Shown here piece by piece: positions 9,101-16,746 of a stretch of 64,000 nt of DNA. The number at the start of each line of letters is the position of its first letter. Position 1 is the first letter of the stretch. Origin of the DNA: Bradyrhizobium sp. (lineage in GTDB: Bacteria; Pseudomonadota; Alphaproteobacteria; Rhizobiales; Xanthobacteraceae); the NCBI RefSeq assembly GCF_016219575.1, contig NZ_JACRMG010000037.1, forward strand, positions 92,127 through 156,126, given 5' to 3'. Made by a program: the position numbers and the translations under genes. A model generated the notes under the pieces. It was not told the origin of the DNA and searched no databases. It was given only the letters and a program-made list of their open reading frames with translations.

Positions 9101-9134
9101 CGGGCCTTTTCGGGGTGTCTGACTTCTTCGCCAT
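6114..9134 (-). CDS. uvrB: UvrABC excision repair protein UvrB with long terminal extensions
   Basis: The helicase-like damage-verification subunit of nucleotide excision repair; it loads with UvrA and recruits UvrC. Walker A is GVTGSGKT (residues 223-230), followed by the beta-hairpin YYDYYQPEAYVPRTDTYIEK, the DESH box, the helicase motif IQTIGRAARN, and a UVR motif (NFEEAARLRDEVKRL). At 1006 residues it is far longer than the usual 670: about 185 residues of low-complexity N-terminal extension and about 130 at the C-terminus, part of which is a translated palindromic repeat. Long UvrB versions are, as I recall, usual in Bradyrhizobium relatives. No operon partner is visible. Confidence 0.97.
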   Translation of the reverse strand: MAKKSDTPKRPGKAPKSKAHRPDVQPIGPALAELLNPAINRGESGLGSGTGLQPPPDNSWDRRSSGEAAAHRARASTRGTQEDVGKRDAAREGLEEAPQANYGTAATIPMLDPELARQLGLPTAEDDEAELARPPRNKMEALGVQATAEALESLIREGRPEFRGEDGQLKVWTPHRPPRPEKSEGGVRFEIKSEYEPRGDQPTAIAELVEGIERNDRTQVLLGVTGSGKTYTMAKVIEATQRPALILAPNKTLAAQLYGEFKSFFPDNAVEYFVSYYDYYQPEAYVPRTDTYIEKDSSINEQIDRMRHSATRALLERDDVIIVASVSCIYGIGSVETYTAMTFALKKGERIDQRQLIADLVALQYKRTQADFARGTFRVRGDVIDIFPAHYEDRAWRVNLFGDTVENIEEFDPLTGHKQDELEFIKIYANSHYVTPRPTLVQAIKSIKSELKLRLDELHNQGRLLEAQRLEQRTTFDLEMMEATGSCAGIENYSRYLTGRRPGEPPPTLFEYVPDNALVFADESHVTIPQIGGMFRGDFRRKATLAEYGFRLPSCMDNRPLRFEEWDMMRPQSVAVSATPGGWELNESGGVFVEQVIRPTGLIDPPVHIRPARTQVDDLVGEVRATAQAGYRSLVTVLTKRMAEDLTEYLHEQGIRVRYMHSDIDTIERIEIIRDLRLGAFDALVGINLLREGLDIPECALVAILDADKEGFLRSETSLIQTIGRAARNVDGKVILYADQMTGSMERAIAETNRRREKQVEYNEAHGITPESIKRSIHDIMNSVYERDHVLVEIGDGGMADDVISIGHNFEAVLGDLETRMREAAADLNFEEAARLRDEVKRLRATEMAVVDDPTAKQKAVAGRAGAYTGTKKYGEAANLPVSAMKKKSVQSALKASRSGGSSPSPRSSRGEGRGMSAVAQGAKADEGHSTGGVSGGSRVHKPDLDEMHGPESLPYRAERALPAKPFGSTSRIIQPTDSRQSGPEFGPSPRSTGGAPGKRGGWKKR
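6350..6430. repeat. Palindromic repeat (CCTCTCCCC type) inside the uvrB reading frame
   Basis: Contains cccctcatccg, an inner gagctacggcggac segment and ttctccccgtgaagaacggggagag, the same unit found between genes at 11014, 11116, 22391, 22805, 50365 and 50474. Here it lies inside the coding sequence and is read in frame as an extra peptide (SPSPRSSRGEGRG...) at about residues 901-928 of UvrB, well after the UVR motif, so the core enzyme is untouched. Confidence 0.75.
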
Positions 9135-9257
9135 GGGGCGAATATGGGATGCTTCCGACGCGCAGGAAAGGGCAAACGCGGACCGATTCCGGCAACGTTC
9201 GCCGTGCTGTCAGCAGATGGCAGCACGCGTACTCGCGCGGAAGTCCGAGTCGGTTTT

Positions 9258-9429
9258 CGTCATGGCCGGGCCTAGAATCGTAGGGTGGGCAAAGCGAAGC
9301 GTGCCCACCTTTCTGGCGCCGCCGGCAATAACGGTGGGCACGGCGCAAGAGCGCCTTTGCCCACCCTACGGGAGCTTCGTCCAGCGGCAAGGAAAGACGT
9401 GGATGGCCGGGACAAGCCCGGCCATGACG
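9258..9429. repeat. Composite repeat (CGTCATGGCCGGG type) with a second repeat nested in it
   Basis: This fills most of the 325-base gap upstream of uvrB. The left arm is cgtcatggccggg (9258-9270); a full 32-base copy of the same palindrome, in inverse orientation, ends the element (9398-9429, ending cccggccatgacg). Between them lies a complete palindrome of another family (9279-9370). No coding sequence is seen in this gap. Confidence 0.7.
9279..9370. repeat. Palindromic repeat (CGTAGGGTGGGCAAA type)
   Basis: Arms cgtagggtgggcaaagcg ... cgcctttgcccaccctacg with inner inverted copies of gtgcccacc / ggtgggcac. It has the same architecture as the element at 2730-2817 with a different core sequence. 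It is nested inside the larger composite element. Confidence 0.75.
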
Positions 9430-9459
9430 AAGAGTAATTGCTAAGGCATGGATGGAGAC

Positions 9460-9663
9460 CTACGCCACCGGCTCGCCCGCGGTCTCGACGATGTCGAGAT
9501 GGATGCCGCCGCAGCGGGTGCAGCGCATGGTCCAGTATTCGCAGCCGCCGCGACCGACGCGGCCGGGGATGATCTTCAGCACCACGAGGCCGGCGCTGCA
9601 CTTCGGACAGGCCGACAGCACGGGAGTGGAAGCGACGGCCGGCGCGATCTCAATGCGCTGCAT
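9460..9663 (-). CDS. Small zinc-ribbon-like protein
   Basis: A 67-residue protein with two cysteine pairs, CPKC (near residue 18) and CTRC (near residue 48), spaced as in a zinc ribbon; the intervening segment GRVGRGGCEYWTMR is basic. The start MQRIEIAP has GGGAGC upstream and overlaps the end of the upstream gene by 14 bases, which suggests translational coupling. It probably binds zinc. The role is unknown. Confidence 0.6.
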   Translation of the reverse strand: MQRIEIAPAVASTPVLSACPKCSAGLVVLKIIPGRVGRGGCEYWTMRCTRCGGIHLDIVETAGEPVA

Positions 9664-9895
9664 GAGACGCTCCCAGAGACGTTCCCTGGCTGCGCAGCCC
9701 GCAGCGGTCGATATGGCTCTTGGCATGGTCGATCGCCGCTTCGGGATCGTGCCAGGCGAAGCCGACATCGAGGGCGGTAAACGCAATGCCGTCGATCACG
9801 ACCGGCTCGCGGTCCGCCCGGCGGATCCGCGCATGCCACAGGCCCTTGCCGGCCTCGAAGGATTCAATGTCAAAACCGTCATAGAGGCAGGCCAT
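9650..9895 (-). CDS. Small protein of unknown function
   Basis: An 81-residue protein starting MACLYDGFDIESFEAGKG, with GGAG just before the ATG. The segments GLWHARIRRADREPVVIDG and VGFAWHDPEAAIDHAKSHI suggest a small alpha/beta fold; the second half looks like a short motif seen in small rhizobial proteins of unknown role. It forms a two-gene unit with the overlapping zinc-ribbon gene. Cytoplasmic, with no signal or membrane segment. Confidence 0.6.
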   Translation of the reverse strand: MACLYDGFDIESFEAGKGLWHARIRRADREPVVIDGIAFTALDVGFAWHDPEAAIDHAKSHIDRCGLRSQGTSLGASHAAH

Positions 9896-9994
9896 CGCGC
9901 GCTCCGGGTTCTCTGTGGTTGCAGGAGACCACGGAATTTCCGCCCGGGCTGTGAAGCGCCTCACACATGGCCGGCAAATTCGCGGGGGCGTCCC

Positions 9995-10894
9995 TTAGCC
10001 GCGCGCGGCCTTGCGGCGGCCGGCCGGCTCGGCGGCGGCGCGCATGATCCAGCGCCGGAACGCGGCAAAGTCGCGTTGCTCGGTACGAAAGCTGCGATAG
10101 ACCAGGTACCAGCGCATGCCCTTGGGCACGCTGAGGCCGAACGGCGCCACCAGCCGCCCGGCGGCGAGGTCGTCGTCGATATAGGGGCGGATGCCCATGG
10201 CGATGCCGAGCCCGTCGACCGCGGCCTGCAGCGCCTGGCCGTAGAACTGGAATTCCGGCCCGCGTGCGGTCAGGCGCGGCACCTGCGCCGCCTTCAGCCA
10301 CAGCGGCCAGTCGTCGGGCGAATGGGCGACGCGCAACAGGCTCGGTCCCTTCAGGTCGCCCGCGCGCTTCAGCCCGGCCGCGAGGCGCGGCGCGCAGACC
10401 GGCGTGAGGTCGGCGGCGAACAGCGGCTCCGCGGTCAGGCCCGGCCAGTTGCCGTCGCCGAGCCGGATGCCGCAGCTCCAGTCTTCGCCGAACGGCACGC
10501 CGGCGCCGCCGGTGGTGATGCGCACGTCGATGTCGGGTTCCTCCTTGCGAAAGTCGGCGAGCCGCGGGATCAGCCATTTCATCAGGAAGGTCGGCCCGAC
10601 GCCGATGGTGAGCACGCGCACGCTCGCCGGCGCGGTGACCTGCGCGGTGAGGCTTGCCAGCGCATCGAAGATCGGCGTCAGCCCGCTCTGATAGGCGCGC
10701 CCCGCCGCCGTGGTGACCAGCTTGTTGGCCTTGCGTTCGAACAGCGCGACGCCGAGCCGCTCTTCCAGCAGATGCACCATGCGGCTGACCGCTGCCGCCG
10801 ACACGTTGAGCTCGTTGCCCGCCGCGGCGAAGCTGCCGCTGCGCGCCGCCGCCTCGAATGCCTTGATGCCGTTGAGGAAGAGCAGCCGACGCAA
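9995..10894 (-). CDS. LysR-type transcriptional regulator
   Basis: An N-terminal winged helix-turn-helix (IKAFEAAARSGSFAAAGNEL then VSAAAVSRMVHLLEERLG, residues about 9-50) followed by the LysR effector domain (ADLTPVCAPRLAAG; GIAMGIRPYIDDDLAAG). About 299 residues, the usual family length. The TTG start is preferred because GAGG stands 8-9 bases upstream and the domain begins at once; a GTG 72 bases further upstream has no ribosome site. It is of the GcvA-like type. It is divergent from the TauE/SafE exporter across a repeat-filled gap, so that exporter is a natural target candidate, which is inferred. Confidence 0.88.
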   Translation of the reverse strand: MRRLLFLNGIKAFEAAARSGSFAAAGNELNVSAAAVSRMVHLLEERLGVALFERKANKLVTTAAGRAYQSGLTPIFDALASLTAQVTAPASVRVLTIGVGPTFLMKWLIPRLADFRKEEPDIDVRITTGGAGVPFGEDWSCGIRLGDGNWPGLTAEPLFAADLTPVCAPRLAAGLKRAGDLKGPSLLRVAHSPDDWPLWLKAAQVPRLTARGPEFQFYGQALQAAVDGLGIAMGIRPYIDDDLAAGRLVAPFGLSVPKGMRWYLVYRSFRTEQRDFAAFRRWIMRAAAEPAGRRKAARG

Positions 10895-11013
10895 AATCTC
10901 GACCCTCAGGAAAACTGATGCCAGGGCAAGATAACTCAGTTTGCGCCGCCGCGACAAGCGCGGCACTAATATGAAGGTATAGTTCGAATTGATTCAGGCG
11001 CTGCCTTCCTTCG

Positions 11014-11075
11014 CCTCGCCCCGCGTGCGGGGAGAGGCCGGAGCGCATCGTGAGATGCGATCCGGGTGAGGGGGA
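11014..11075. repeat. Palindromic repeat (CCTCTCCCC family), plus orientation
   Basis: ctcgccccgcgtgcggggagag hairpin, then a gagcgcatcg/tgcgatcc hairpin, ending gggtgaggggg. It faces an inverted partial copy 40 bases on, in the divergent region between the LysR regulator and the exporter. Confidence 0.7.
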
Positions 11076-11115
11076 CTCTCCGCGAGTCCATCTGTCACCG
11101 AATTTGCGGAAGCGG

Positions 11116-11157
11116 CCCCTCACCCCAACCCTCTCCCCGTAAGAACGGGGAGAGGGA
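11116..11157. repeat. Palindromic repeat (CCTCTCCCC family), inverse orientation
   Basis: cccctcacccc followed by the hairpin ctctccccgtaagaacgggg-agag. It is the inverse of the copy just upstream and ends close to the start codon of the TauE/SafE gene. Confidence 0.7.
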
Positions 11158-11183
11158 GAACTGGCAGTTTGCAGGGAAACGCC

Positions 11184-11939
11184 GTGACGCCGCTTCTAAT
11201 CGCCGCACTCGGATTGCTGATGGTCGCGACCGCCTTCCTGTCCGGCATTTTCGGCATGGCCGGCGGGCTGATCCTGATCGGCGTGCTGCTGACCATCCTG
11301 CCGCTGCCCTCGGCGATGGTGCTGCACGCCGTCACGCAGATGGCCTCGAACGGCTGGCGCGCCTTCCTGTGGCGGGCGCATATCCGCTGGCGGCCGGTGG
11401 CGATCTACCTGATCGGCTGCGGGCTGGCGCTCGGCGCCTGGTCGATCACCCGCTACGTGCCGGACAAGCCGATCGCGCTCCTGCTGCTCGGCATCACGCC
11501 GTTCATGGCGCGGATGACGCCCGCGAGCATCAAGCCCAATCCCGACAGCATCGCGCAAGGCTCGTTCTACGGCTTCATCTGCATGGGGCTGATGCTGATG
11601 ACCGGCGTGTCCGGCCCCTTGATGGACACCTTCTTCCTCGGCGGCAATTTCAACCGCAAGGAGGTGGTGGCGACGAAGGCGGCCTGCCAGGTCGCGAGCC
11701 ATTTCGTGAAGCTGGTCTATTTCGGCGGCATCATCGACCAGGCCGCCTCGCTCGATCCCGTGCTGGCGGTTGTTGCGGTCGCAGCCTCGATGCTCGGCAC
11801 CACGCTGGCGCGGCGCCTGCTGGAGGCGATGAGCGACGTCCAGTTCCGCACCTGGGCCAACCGGCTGATCACCACGATTGCCTGCTATTACATCGGGTAT
11901 GGCAGCTGGCTGTTGTTGAGCCCCTATCTCAAGGCATGA
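11184..11939 (+). CDS. TauE/SafE-family sulfite/organosulfur exporter
   Basis: About 251 residues, almost entirely hydrophobic helices (around eight spans), with the glycine-rich first helix SGIFGMAGGLILIGVLL and the repeated-half pattern of the TauE/SafE family. These inner-membrane proteins export sulfite, sulfoacetate or related anions; the substrate here is unknown. The GTG start is preferred because AGGGAA precedes it; a TTG 15 bases upstream is possible. It is followed after 12 bases by a small gene, probably co-transcribed, and is divergent from a LysR regulator. Confidence 0.85.
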   Translation: MTPLLIAALGLLMVATAFLSGIFGMAGGLILIGVLLTILPLPSAMVLHAVTQMASNGWRAFLWRAHIRWRPVAIYLIGCGLALGAWSITRYVPDKPIALLLLGITPFMARMTPASIKPNPDSIAQGSFYGFICMGLMLMTGVSGPLMDTFFLGGNFNRKEVVATKAACQVASHFVKLVYFGGIIDQAASLDPVLAVVAVAASMLGTTLARRLLEAMSDVQFRTWANRLITTIACYYIGYGSWLLLSPYLKA

Positions 11940-11951
11940 CGGAGGTCTCAC

Positions 11952-12212
11952 ATGCGCGATGCGACCGATGCCCTGGTGCTCGATCTCGTCGAATGGGTGG
12001 CGCGCGAGCCGCGGCCGTACTCCGAGGTGATCGACACCTGGCGCACCTCGTGCCCGCGGCTGACCATCTGGGAGGACGCGGTGGATCGCGGCTATGTCGC
12101 GCGCAGGCCCACGGCCGACGGCCTGCGCGTTACCGTCACCGAAGGCGGCGAGCGGTTCCTGCGCGAGCACGGGCGAAACCGGCCGCGCACGGGTCGCGGG
12201 AAGCTGTCCTGA
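11952..12212 (+). CDS. Small wHTH-like protein of unknown function
   Basis: An 86-residue, basic, soluble protein. The order helix (VLDLVEWVAREPRPYSEVIDTW), then IWEDAVDRGYV and a beta hairpin (GLRVTVTEGGERFLRE) resembles the layout of small winged-helix proteins, but no family is recognised with certainty. It is preceded by GGAGG and lies 12 bases after the exporter gene, so the two are probably one operon. Confidence 0.6.
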   Translation: MRDATDALVLDLVEWVAREPRPYSEVIDTWRTSCPRLTIWEDAVDRGYVARRPTADGLRVTVTEGGERFLREHGRNRPRTGRGKLS

Positions 12213-12353
12213 CGGCACGGTTGAACGGTCATTCGATCGCCGACCTCCACGTGCGGGCGTAGAGGCAATTGTTGCAGCCATATGAATGATCTAGCTCAAC
12301 GCGGCAGCGCTGCGCCTGGGGCACATTGACCCCGGTTGTCAGAGGGGTGCGCC

Positions 12354-14279
12354 GTGAAGACCGTCATCGTCAAGGAACTGGGCCAGTCCGACATTCTGTT
12401 GCCGTCGCTGGTGGCGGAAGGACTGGCCGCGAACGACCGCATCAAGCTTCGCCTGAGTGCGCTGCAGGCCGCCGCGCAGCATGCCCGGGAGCCGAACCGC
12501 GCCGTCGCCGACCTCGGCGTCGAAAGCCGGGCGGCCGGAATTGCCCCGGCCGCGCTGGTGACGTTGATCGGCGGCGCCCATCTCGCAGGCGACGGCAGGA
12601 TCGTCGCGCCCGGCCTCGCACCGCTGCTCAAGGGCATCAACGACGATGCGGAAGCCATGATCCGCGCCGTCGCCGCCGGCGAGCCGGCCGAGGGCGAGAC
12701 GTTCGGGGCGCGGCTGGGTGCGCTTGGCGCCGCCGGCCATCTCGAGGCCGCCGCCGAAATCGAAATTGCCCGCATCGGGCGCCTGACCGGCATCGCAGAG
12801 GAGGGGTCGGACAGCCTTCACAGGCTGGTCATGGACCTGCACAAGGCGCTGAACCGGCTGGCGGCAAGCCGCTCCGAGGAGGTGGTGGCCGGCGCCCGCG
12901 CCTTCGGCATCCGGAAGGAGGATCACGCCGCGGTCGAGAGCTTCATGCGCGGCGTCAACGACACCCGCGCGCTGAAATTCAACCATCCGGGCCTCGACGC
13001 CACGGCGGTCCGTTCGGGCGAGCGCCTGGTGATCCAGAACGACATCGGCACCACCGACGCGCATGTCGTCGTCATCGCGGTCACCGGCAATGCCGTGACG
13101 GTGACCTACACCGACGTGCACCGCTCGCGCGCCAAATTCTTCGTGTCGCTGTTCGACCGCTTCGCGGTCAAGTGGAGCGGTCTCGACAAGCATGCCGCCG
13201 CGGGGCTGGAGGAGGACAGCTCCTTCTTCCTCGTCACCGCACTCTATGAAGCGCCCGCCGCCGAGGATCGGGACGCGTTCCTGACGGCGGTCGGCGCTTC
13301 GCTGGTCTTCCTGATCGACTGGAACAAGGCGCGCAAGCTGCTGCGCAACTGGGTCACCAAGGACGACGCCGCGCGCATTCTCGATTGGGCCGCAAGGCAC
13401 CGGATCGGGCACCGCGCCTTCCTGGAGCTCGGCGGCAACGACCTGCTCGGCGCCGCCGTGCGCAACGCCGCGCCGACCCGGATCGGTTTCGGCGAGCGGC
13501 TGAACCAGGTGCTGGGCCGCGACGCGGCGATGGATTTCCTGAAGGCGACGCTGCAGATATCGACCGAGGCGCTGCTCGCCGGGCAATCGTCCCGGCTGGC
13601 GCGCGACCGCATCGGGGCGGATCTGGTCCGCCACCTCGACCGGGTCGACAGCGCGCTGCTCGCCGTCGTGCTGCGCCAGATCGGACTGGCGCACGACGTT
13701 GCCATGGCCCTGTTTCACCACATCTCCGATACCAGGGCCGATCCGGCCGCGCGCAGGCAACTCGCCGCGCGTGCCAGCCGGATCGAGCAGAAGGCCGACC
13801 GGATCGCGATCGAGGCGCGCGGGGAGATCGCCCGCCTGAATGCGCGGCCGATCATCGGAGAGCTGGTCGACCGCGTGGAGGAAGCCATCGACGAATTCGA
13901 GCAGGCCGCCTTCATCGCGTCGCTGACGCCCGGCGTGACCGACGCCGTGCTGCAAGCGGCACTCGTCGAGCTGTCGTCCGTTGCCGTTAGCGCGACCGAG
14001 ATTGCCGCATCCGGGCTTGCCGCCGCGGCGGAAGTGCAGGAAGGCCGCCGCGCCGATTCGGAGGATGCGCTTGCAGCGGTTGCCCGACTGATCGACGCCG
14101 AGCACGCCGCCGATTCGCGCGAGCGCGACATCACCGCGCGCGTGTTTGCGGGCAGCCTCGACGTGATCGCATCGTTGTCGGCGCTGGAGCTTGCCCGCGC
14201 CATCGAGCGGTCGACCGACAGGCTCGCGGGCTTCGGCCACCTGCTGCGGCGCTACACCATGAGTGATCTCTCTGCCTGA
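12354..14279 (+). CDS. PhoU/DUF47-like protein with a large unique N-terminal region
   Basis: A 641-residue soluble protein. The last 220 or so residues are long helices of the PhoU/DUF47 kind, with paired segments (ASRIEQKADRIAIEARGEI, then RVEEAIDEFEQAAFIASL and DAEHAADSRERDIT). The first 400 residues include a beta-rich part (RLVIQNDIGTTDAHVVVIAV) that I cannot assign. The GTG start has GAGGGG upstream. The gene ends 12 bases before a PPDK-like gene, so the two are surely an operon. DUF47 proteins usually accompany Pit phosphate transporters; no transporter is present here. A role with the kinase partner is inferred. Confidence 0.65.
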   Translation: MKTVIVKELGQSDILLPSLVAEGLAANDRIKLRLSALQAAAQHAREPNRAVADLGVESRAAGIAPAALVTLIGGAHLAGDGRIVAPGLAPLLKGINDDAEAMIRAVAAGEPAEGETFGARLGALGAAGHLEAAAEIEIARIGRLTGIAEEGSDSLHRLVMDLHKALNRLAASRSEEVVAGARAFGIRKEDHAAVESFMRGVNDTRALKFNHPGLDATAVRSGERLVIQNDIGTTDAHVVVIAVTGNAVTVTYTDVHRSRAKFFVSLFDRFAVKWSGLDKHAAAGLEEDSSFFLVTALYEAPAAEDRDAFLTAVGASLVFLIDWNKARKLLRNWVTKDDAARILDWAARHRIGHRAFLELGGNDLLGAAVRNAAPTRIGFGERLNQVLGRDAAMDFLKATLQISTEALLAGQSSRLARDRIGADLVRHLDRVDSALLAVVLRQIGLAHDVAMALFHHISDTRADPAARRQLAARASRIEQKADRIAIEARGEIARLNARPIIGELVDRVEEAIDEFEQAAFIASLTPGVTDAVLQAALVELSSVAVSATEIAASGLAAAAEVQEGRRADSEDALAAVARLIDAEHAADSRERDITARVFAGSLDVIASLSALELARAIERSTDRLAGFGHLLRRYTMSDLSA

Positions 14280-14291
14280 GGAATGCTTTCC

Positions 14292-15911
14292 ATGAAAATC
14301 GTGCGAATTGGCGGCGGTTCGGCCGAGCTGGCTTCCGCGGAGCAGATCGGCGCAAAGGCGGCAAACCTCGCGCGCATGGCGGCGCTCGGCTTGCCGGTCC
14401 CGCCCGCCTTCGTGCTGCCCGTCAGCCTGTGCGCCGACATCGTTGCCGGAAAGGCCCATGCGACGCATCGCCTGCTCGATGGATTGCAGGAGGGCATTGC
14501 CTTCCTGGAGGAGGCCACCGGCAAGACGTTCGGCGATCACCGCAGGCCGTTGCTGGTATCGGTGCGGTCCGGCGCCGCGCGCTCGATGCCGGGCATGCTG
14601 GACACCGTGCTCGACGTCGGATGCACGTCGGCGGCGGTGCGGGGGCTGGTCCGCGCCAGCGGCAGGCCGCGCCTGGCGTGGGATTGCCGCCGCCGTTTCC
14701 TCGAGAGCTATGCCGAAACGGTTGCCGGTCTCGATCCCGCGCCGCTTGCCGCGCGGCTGGAGGAACTGATTGCCGCAGAGGGTGTGACGAGCGACCGCGA
14801 ACTCGACAGCGAAGCGCTCGAACGGCTCGCTTCCGACCAGCAAAAGCTGGTGGAGGATAATGATGACGGCTGGCTCGAGGACGCCGTCCTGCAGCTCGAG
14901 CGCTCGGCCCGCGCCGTCTATGGCTCATGGATGAGCGAGCGGGCGCAAACCTACCGCCGGCTCGAGGGACTGGAGCATCTGCAAGGCACCGCCGTCGCCG
15001 TCCAGGCCATGGTGTTCGGCAATGGCGGACCGTCGTCCGGCGCGGGCGTCGCGTTCTCGCGCGATCCCTCGACCGGCGCGCCGCAGCCGGTGATCGACGT
15101 GCTGTTCGACGCGCAGGGCGAGGACGTCGTCTCGGGACGGCGGACGCCCGACACGGAAGTGACGCTGGCCCGCACGCTGCCGTCCGTTGCGGACGAGCTC
15201 GGCAACGTCCTGAAGCGGCTGGAATGGGAATTCCGCGATGTGCAGGACGTCGAATTCACCATCGAGGAAGGCAAGCTTTGGATCCTGCAGACCCGCGCGG
15301 CGAAGCGGACGCCGCGCGCGGCGCTGCGGATCGCCATCGATCTCGTGCGCGAAGGATTGATCACGCGCGAGCAGGCGCAGGAGAAGATCGCCGGCATCGA
15401 CGTTGCAAGCCTCGTCGAGGCGTCGCTGGTTTCGCCGCCGCCGCCCGCCGCCGTCGGGATCGGTGCTTCCGGCGGCATTGCGGCGGGCCGGGCGGCCTTC
15501 GATTCCGAAGGCGCCCAGCGCCTTGCCGGTGCCGGCGATCCCGTCATCCTGATGCGGCCCGACACCTCCACCGCCGACATCGCGGGCTTTGCCGCGGCCG
15601 CAGGTATCGTGACGGCAGTCGGTGCGCGCACCGCGCATGCGTCGCTGGTCGCGCGTCAGATGGGCAAGCCGTGCCTGGTCGGATGCGCCGAAATCCACGT
15701 CGACACCATCGCGCAATGCGCGCGGATCGGCGACAAGGTCGTTTCGGCCGGCGACTGGATCACGGTGGACGGCAATGAGGGCCGTCTCTATCTCGGCCGT
15801 TGCGAGATCGTCCTGCGCCGGCCGGAGGCCGAGCTGGCGGAACTCGCGAGCTGGCAAGGCGAACAACGCCCCGGGCACGGCGTCGCCGCCGCTTCGCGCG
15901 CCGCGGTCTGA
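14292..15911 (+). CDS. PPDK-like protein lacking the PEP/pyruvate TIM barrel
   Basis: A 539-residue protein with the N-terminal ATP-grasp region of pyruvate phosphate dikinase (SVRSGAARSMPGMLDTVL is almost diagnostic) and the swivelling phosphohistidine domain (GARTAHASLVARQMGKPCLV; the phosphorylated His is H449). It stops about where PPDK's PEP/pyruvate-binding barrel should begin; full enzymes have about 880 residues. It could therefore autophosphorylate from ATP but must pass the phosphate to something else. GAGG suits the second ATG (MKIVRIGG). It is coupled to the upstream PhoU-like gene. It cannot be a classical PPDK. Confidence 0.8.
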   Translation: MKIVRIGGGSAELASAEQIGAKAANLARMAALGLPVPPAFVLPVSLCADIVAGKAHATHRLLDGLQEGIAFLEEATGKTFGDHRRPLLVSVRSGAARSMPGMLDTVLDVGCTSAAVRGLVRASGRPRLAWDCRRRFLESYAETVAGLDPAPLAARLEELIAAEGVTSDRELDSEALERLASDQQKLVEDNDDGWLEDAVLQLERSARAVYGSWMSERAQTYRRLEGLEHLQGTAVAVQAMVFGNGGPSSGAGVAFSRDPSTGAPQPVIDVLFDAQGEDVVSGRRTPDTEVTLARTLPSVADELGNVLKRLEWEFRDVQDVEFTIEEGKLWILQTRAAKRTPRAALRIAIDLVREGLITREQAQEKIAGIDVASLVEASLVSPPPPAAVGIGASGGIAAGRAAFDSEGAQRLAGAGDPVILMRPDTSTADIAGFAAAAGIVTAVGARTAHASLVARQMGKPCLVGCAEIHVDTIAQCARIGDKVVSAGDWITVDGNEGRLYLGRCEIVLRRPEAELAELASWQGEQRPGHGVAAASRAAV

Positions 15912-16030
15912 CGCCCCATCACATTTTCGCAGCGCTGCCGCGTTGCCATTGACTCGGCGGCGCGTCCTGCCCAAATTCATGCAGTCGCATCTTTTTCGCT
16001 GCATCAATTCACGAGCGCAGGACCGCCGCC

Positions 16031-16738
16031 ATGATCGATCTCTATTACTGGACCACGCCGAACGGCCACAAGATCACGATGTTCCTCGAAGAGACGGGGC
16101 TGCCGTATCGGATCATCCCGATCCAGATCGGCAAGGGCGAGCAGTTCAAGCCCGACTTCCTGAAGATATCGCCGAACAACCGCATTCCCGCGATGATCGA
16201 TCACGAGCCGAAGGGCGGTGGCAAGCCGATCTCGATCTTCGAGTCCGGTGCGATGCTGCTCTACCTCGGCGAGAAGACCGGCAAGTTCCTGCCGGCCGAT
16301 CTTCACGCCCGCTACGACGTGATCCAGTGGACGTTCTGGCAGATGGGCGGCCTCGGCCCGATGGCGGGGCAAAACCATCACTTCAACGTCTATGCGCAGG
16401 AAAAGATCAAATACGCCATCGACCGCTACGTGAACGAGACCAACCGCCTCTATGGCGTGCTCAACAAGCGCCTCGCCGACCGCGAATTCATCGCAGGCGA
16501 CTATTCCATCGCCGACATGGCAAGCTATCCCTGGGTCGTGCCGTGGAAGAACCAGGGCCAGAACATCGACGACTTCCCGCATCTGAAGCGCTGGCTGGAA
16601 ACCATCCGCGAGCGTCCCGCCACGCTGCGCGCCTATGCGAAGGCGAAGGAGGTCAACCCGAATTTCGGCCAGCCGGTCAACCGCACCGAGGAAGAGCGCC
16701 GGATCCTGTTCGGCCAGACCGCGGCGGTGGTGCGGTAG
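16031..16738 (+). CDS. Glutathione S-transferase, YghU/YfcG-like
   Basis: A 235-residue cytoplasmic protein with the N-terminal thioredoxin-like domain (YYWTTPNGHKITMFLEETGL; NNRIPAMIDHE; IFESGAMLLYLGEKTG) and a C-terminal helical domain with SIADMASYPWVVPW. The TPNGHK segment is typical of the nu-class disulfide-bond oxidoreductases YfcG/YghU, which bind glutathione and reduce small disulfides. The ATG follows a gap of about 120 bases. It is convergent with the nitroreductase 8 bases away. The natural substrate is unknown. Confidence 0.85.
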   Translation: MIDLYYWTTPNGHKITMFLEETGLPYRIIPIQIGKGEQFKPDFLKISPNNRIPAMIDHEPKGGGKPISIFESGAMLLYLGEKTGKFLPADLHARYDVIQWTFWQMGGLGPMAGQNHHFNVYAQEKIKYAIDRYVNETNRLYGVLNKRLADREFIAGDYSIADMASYPWVVPWKNQGQNIDDFPHLKRWLETIRERPATLRAYAKAKEVNPNFGQPVNRTEEERRILFGQTAAVVR

Positions 16739-16746
16739 GCGCGCGC

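Noticed and set aside
12339..14843. An 834-codon open frame on the minus strand opposite the PhoU-like and PPDK-like genes
   Set aside because: It lies opposite two well-supported genes and has the Arg/Gly/Gln/His-rich composition of an antisense frame in GC-rich DNA; no family motif or start context.
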